Source: an uncultured Mycoplasmatota bacterium
GTDB lineage: Bacteria; Bacillota_I; Bacilli_A; RF39; UBA660
Direction: 5' to 3'
Assembly: GCA_900546715.1 (NCBI GenBank)
Contig: UREA01000006.1
Span: forward strand, 1-64,000
DNA: 64,000 bases
Position 1 is the stretch's first letter. Each line of letters opens with the position of its first letter. This document shows, one piece after another, positions 62,532 to 64,000 of the stretch. Below the pieces are notes generated by a model. The model was not told the DNA's origin. It did not search any database and saw nothing but the letters and a program-made list of their open reading frames with translations. The translations under genes were made by a program, and so were the position numbers.

Positions 62532-63376
62532 ATAGAACATTAAAATTTATTTTCCTTGCTCCAGTAGTTATTTATGCTTTATTTTTAATATTATTTCCGA
62601 TTATTTATATTTTGATTTTAAGTTTTCAAACAAGTGATAATTATGGGGGAATAATTTATATTTTTACTATTTATAATTATATTCGAATATTTGATCCCGT
62701 TTATTTAAAAGTATTTTTTAATTCTGCCATAATAGGTATATTTGTAACTTTAGCTTGCTTACTTATAGCATATCCCTTTTCAATATTTGTATCAGAAAAA
62801 AAGCCTCATATTCAAAAGTTACTTATAACTTTAGTTTTAGTACCTTTTTTAACTAATTCTTTAATTAGAACTTATGGTTGGATTGTTCTGCTTCGAAAAG
62901 AAGGGATATTTAATACAATTCTTGAGAGTTTGTCAATCATTCAAAATCCTATTAGTTTTATGTACAATAATTTAGGTATATTTATTGGTCTTACTTATAC
63001 TTTATTACCATTTATGATATTGCCAATTTATAATTCAGTTTCTAAACTTGATAAAAAGTCCATTGAAGCTGCACAGGATTTAGGAGCTAAACCATTAAGT
63101 GTATTTTTTAAAATAATTGTGCCATCAACATATTCAGGTATATTTAATGGTTGTATTATGACTTTTATTCCCGCAATAGGCATGTTTTTCATTGCTGATT
63201 TACTTGGTGGTGGTAAAACTATGCTTATTGGTAATTTAATTAAAAATCAATTTTTAGTATCTCGTAATTGGCCATTTGGTTCTGCCTTATCCATATTTTT
63301 AATTATTGTCACTTTAATTTTAGTTAAACTTTATAAAAAATTGGGTGGCAAAATGGATGATTTGGGAGGTTTCTAA
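62528..63376 (+). CDS. potB: Spermidine/putrescine ABC permease PotB
   Basis: The 282-residue integral membrane protein has six helices, the start FLAPVVIYALFLILFPI and the EAA loop EAAQDLGAKPLSVFFKIIVPSTYSGI that docks the ATPase. Order potA-potB-potC is the standard one. Start and stop overlap both neighbours. Confidence 0.93.
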   Translation: MNRTLKFIFLAPVVIYALFLILFPIIYILILSFQTSDNYGGIIYIFTIYNYIRIFDPVYLKVFFNSAIIGIFVTLACLLIAYPFSIFVSEKKPHIQKLLITLVLVPFLTNSLIRTYGWIVLLRKEGIFNTILESLSIIQNPISFMYNNLGIFIGLTYTLLPFMILPIYNSVSKLDKKSIEAAQDLGAKPLSVFFKIIVPSTYSGIFNGCIMTFIPAIGMFFIADLLGGGKTMLIGNLIKNQFLVSRNWPFGSALSIFLIIVTLILVKLYKKLGGKMDDLGGF

Positions 63377-64000
63377 TGAAAAAGAAATTGGGTAAAAATG
63401 TCTTTATAATTTTAGTTTTTATATTTTTATATTTACCAATACTTGCTCTAGTAGCTTTTTCCTTTAATAATTCCAAGTTAAATATAATATTTGAAGGCTT
63501 TACATTAAAATGGTATAAGATTTTATTTACTAATACTACTTTACTAGCTGCTCTAAAAAACACTTTAATTGTCGCTGTTACTAGTACAGTTGTATCAACA
63601 GTTATTGGGACACTTGCTGCGATAGGGTTATATAAATATGATTTTAGGGGTAAAGGATTAATTAATAGCTTATTATATATTCCCGTAGTTATTCCGGAGA
63701 TTGTTTTAGGAATTAGTTTGTTATCTATATATACTTTAATGAAACTTAATTTGGGTTTAATTACTTTGATAATATCTCATATTGCTTTTTCTATTCCTTA
63801 TGTTATTATTAGTGTTAGAACCGTAATATCATCAATGAACTGGCAAATAGAAGAAGCGGCACATGACCTGGGAGCTAGTGAAATCCTCACATTTCGCAAA
63901 ATTATTTTGCCGGAGATTTGGCCCGGGATTGTTAGTGGAGCAGTACTAGCCTTTACCTTATCTTTAGATGATGTTATTATTAGTTATTTTACAACTGGCC
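63376..64000 (+). CDS. potC: Spermidine/putrescine ABC permease PotC (partial)
   Basis: The ATG overlaps the potB stop (TAATG) and the frame is open to the window edge, 208 codons. It has LYLPILALVAFSFNNSKL, four helices so far and the EAA loop EEAAHDLGASEILTFRKIILPE. The C-terminus is outside the window, where the binding protein PotD is expected. Confidence 0.92.
   Translation, partial: MKKKLGKNVFIILVFIFLYLPILALVAFSFNNSKLNIIFEGFTLKWYKILFTNTTLLAALKNTLIVAVTSTVVSTVIGTLAAIGLYKYDFRGKGLINSLLYIPVVIPEIVLGISLLSIYTLMKLNLGLITLIISHIAFSIPYVIISVRTVISSMNWQIEEAAHDLGASEILTFRKIILPEIWPGIVSGAVLAFTLSLDDVIISYFTTG

Noticed and set aside
1..64000. tRNA, rRNA or CRISPR features
   Set aside because: I saw no tRNA-like cloverleaf with a TTCRA arm, no rRNA block and no regular spacer-repeat array. 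I could not run a covariance search, so small RNAs could be missed.

Overview
This is AT-rich chromosomal DNA from a low-GC Bacillota. Housekeeping genes (ruvA, ppdK, lepB, ftsW, mraY, nnrD, nusB, xseA/xseB, proS, nagZ, potABC) have Shine-Dalgarno sites. TGA is used as a normal stop in tight ATGA overlaps, so the code is the standard bacterial one. Secreted proteins with C-terminal anchors, a sortase, a pseudopilin, a eukaryote-type ProS and a Tet(44)-like gene suggest an uncultured gut member of Bacilli (RF39-like). That placement is inference.

Region 1 (1-865) is a GC-rich island holding half of a diversity-generating retroelement (DGR). The 3' end of a target gene carries a variable repeat (VR, 44-149) and a matching template repeat (TR) lies at 586-691. 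Of 20 differences between them, 19 fall on TR adenines. No reverse transcriptase is in the window, so it should lie to the left or elsewhere in the genome.

Region 2 (866-9300) holds ruvA, a pseudopilin, ppdK, a membrane protein, lepB, and an unusual pair: a COG2865-type ATP-binding protein without its usual N-terminal domain, and a protein with two HEPN-like RxxxxH motifs.

Region 3 (9300-25754) is a surface and secreted-protein region. It contains a large Ig-like protein cut by an in-frame TGA, two anchored proteins with NPST sorting-like signals, two paralogous membrane-anchored HTH regulators, two secreted proteins, two tandem membrane paralogues, and two ABC transporters with fused permeases, the second frameshifted. 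It could be a bacteriocin or envelope-stress module.

Region 4 (25755-46294) is a minus-strand cell-wall cluster (class B PBP, mraY, ftsW). A ToxN/AbiQ-like toxin gene sits between mraY and ftsW. The PBP gene is split by a 14.2-kb serine-recombinase element (about 29668-43900), inserted exactly at the codons of the catalytic SxN motif. The element carries a VirD4-type coupling protein, a DNA methyltransferase, a VOC-PadR-Tet(44) operon with a palindromic operator, ClbS/DfsB-like and alkyltransferase-like proteins, several HTH regulators and a broken DUF5655 gene. Excision would restore a 634-residue PBP. Upstream of the PBP, a DUF4143 ATPase gene lies between two ~57-bp direct repeats.

Region 5 (46295-64000) has hypothetical and envelope genes, a CHAP protein, nnrD with two flavoproteins, a sortase and an overlapping putative substrate behind a 10-bp-phased operator array, nusB with a HipA-like kinase-fold gene and xseAB, proS, nagZ, and a spermidine/putrescine transporter (potABC, with potC running off the end).
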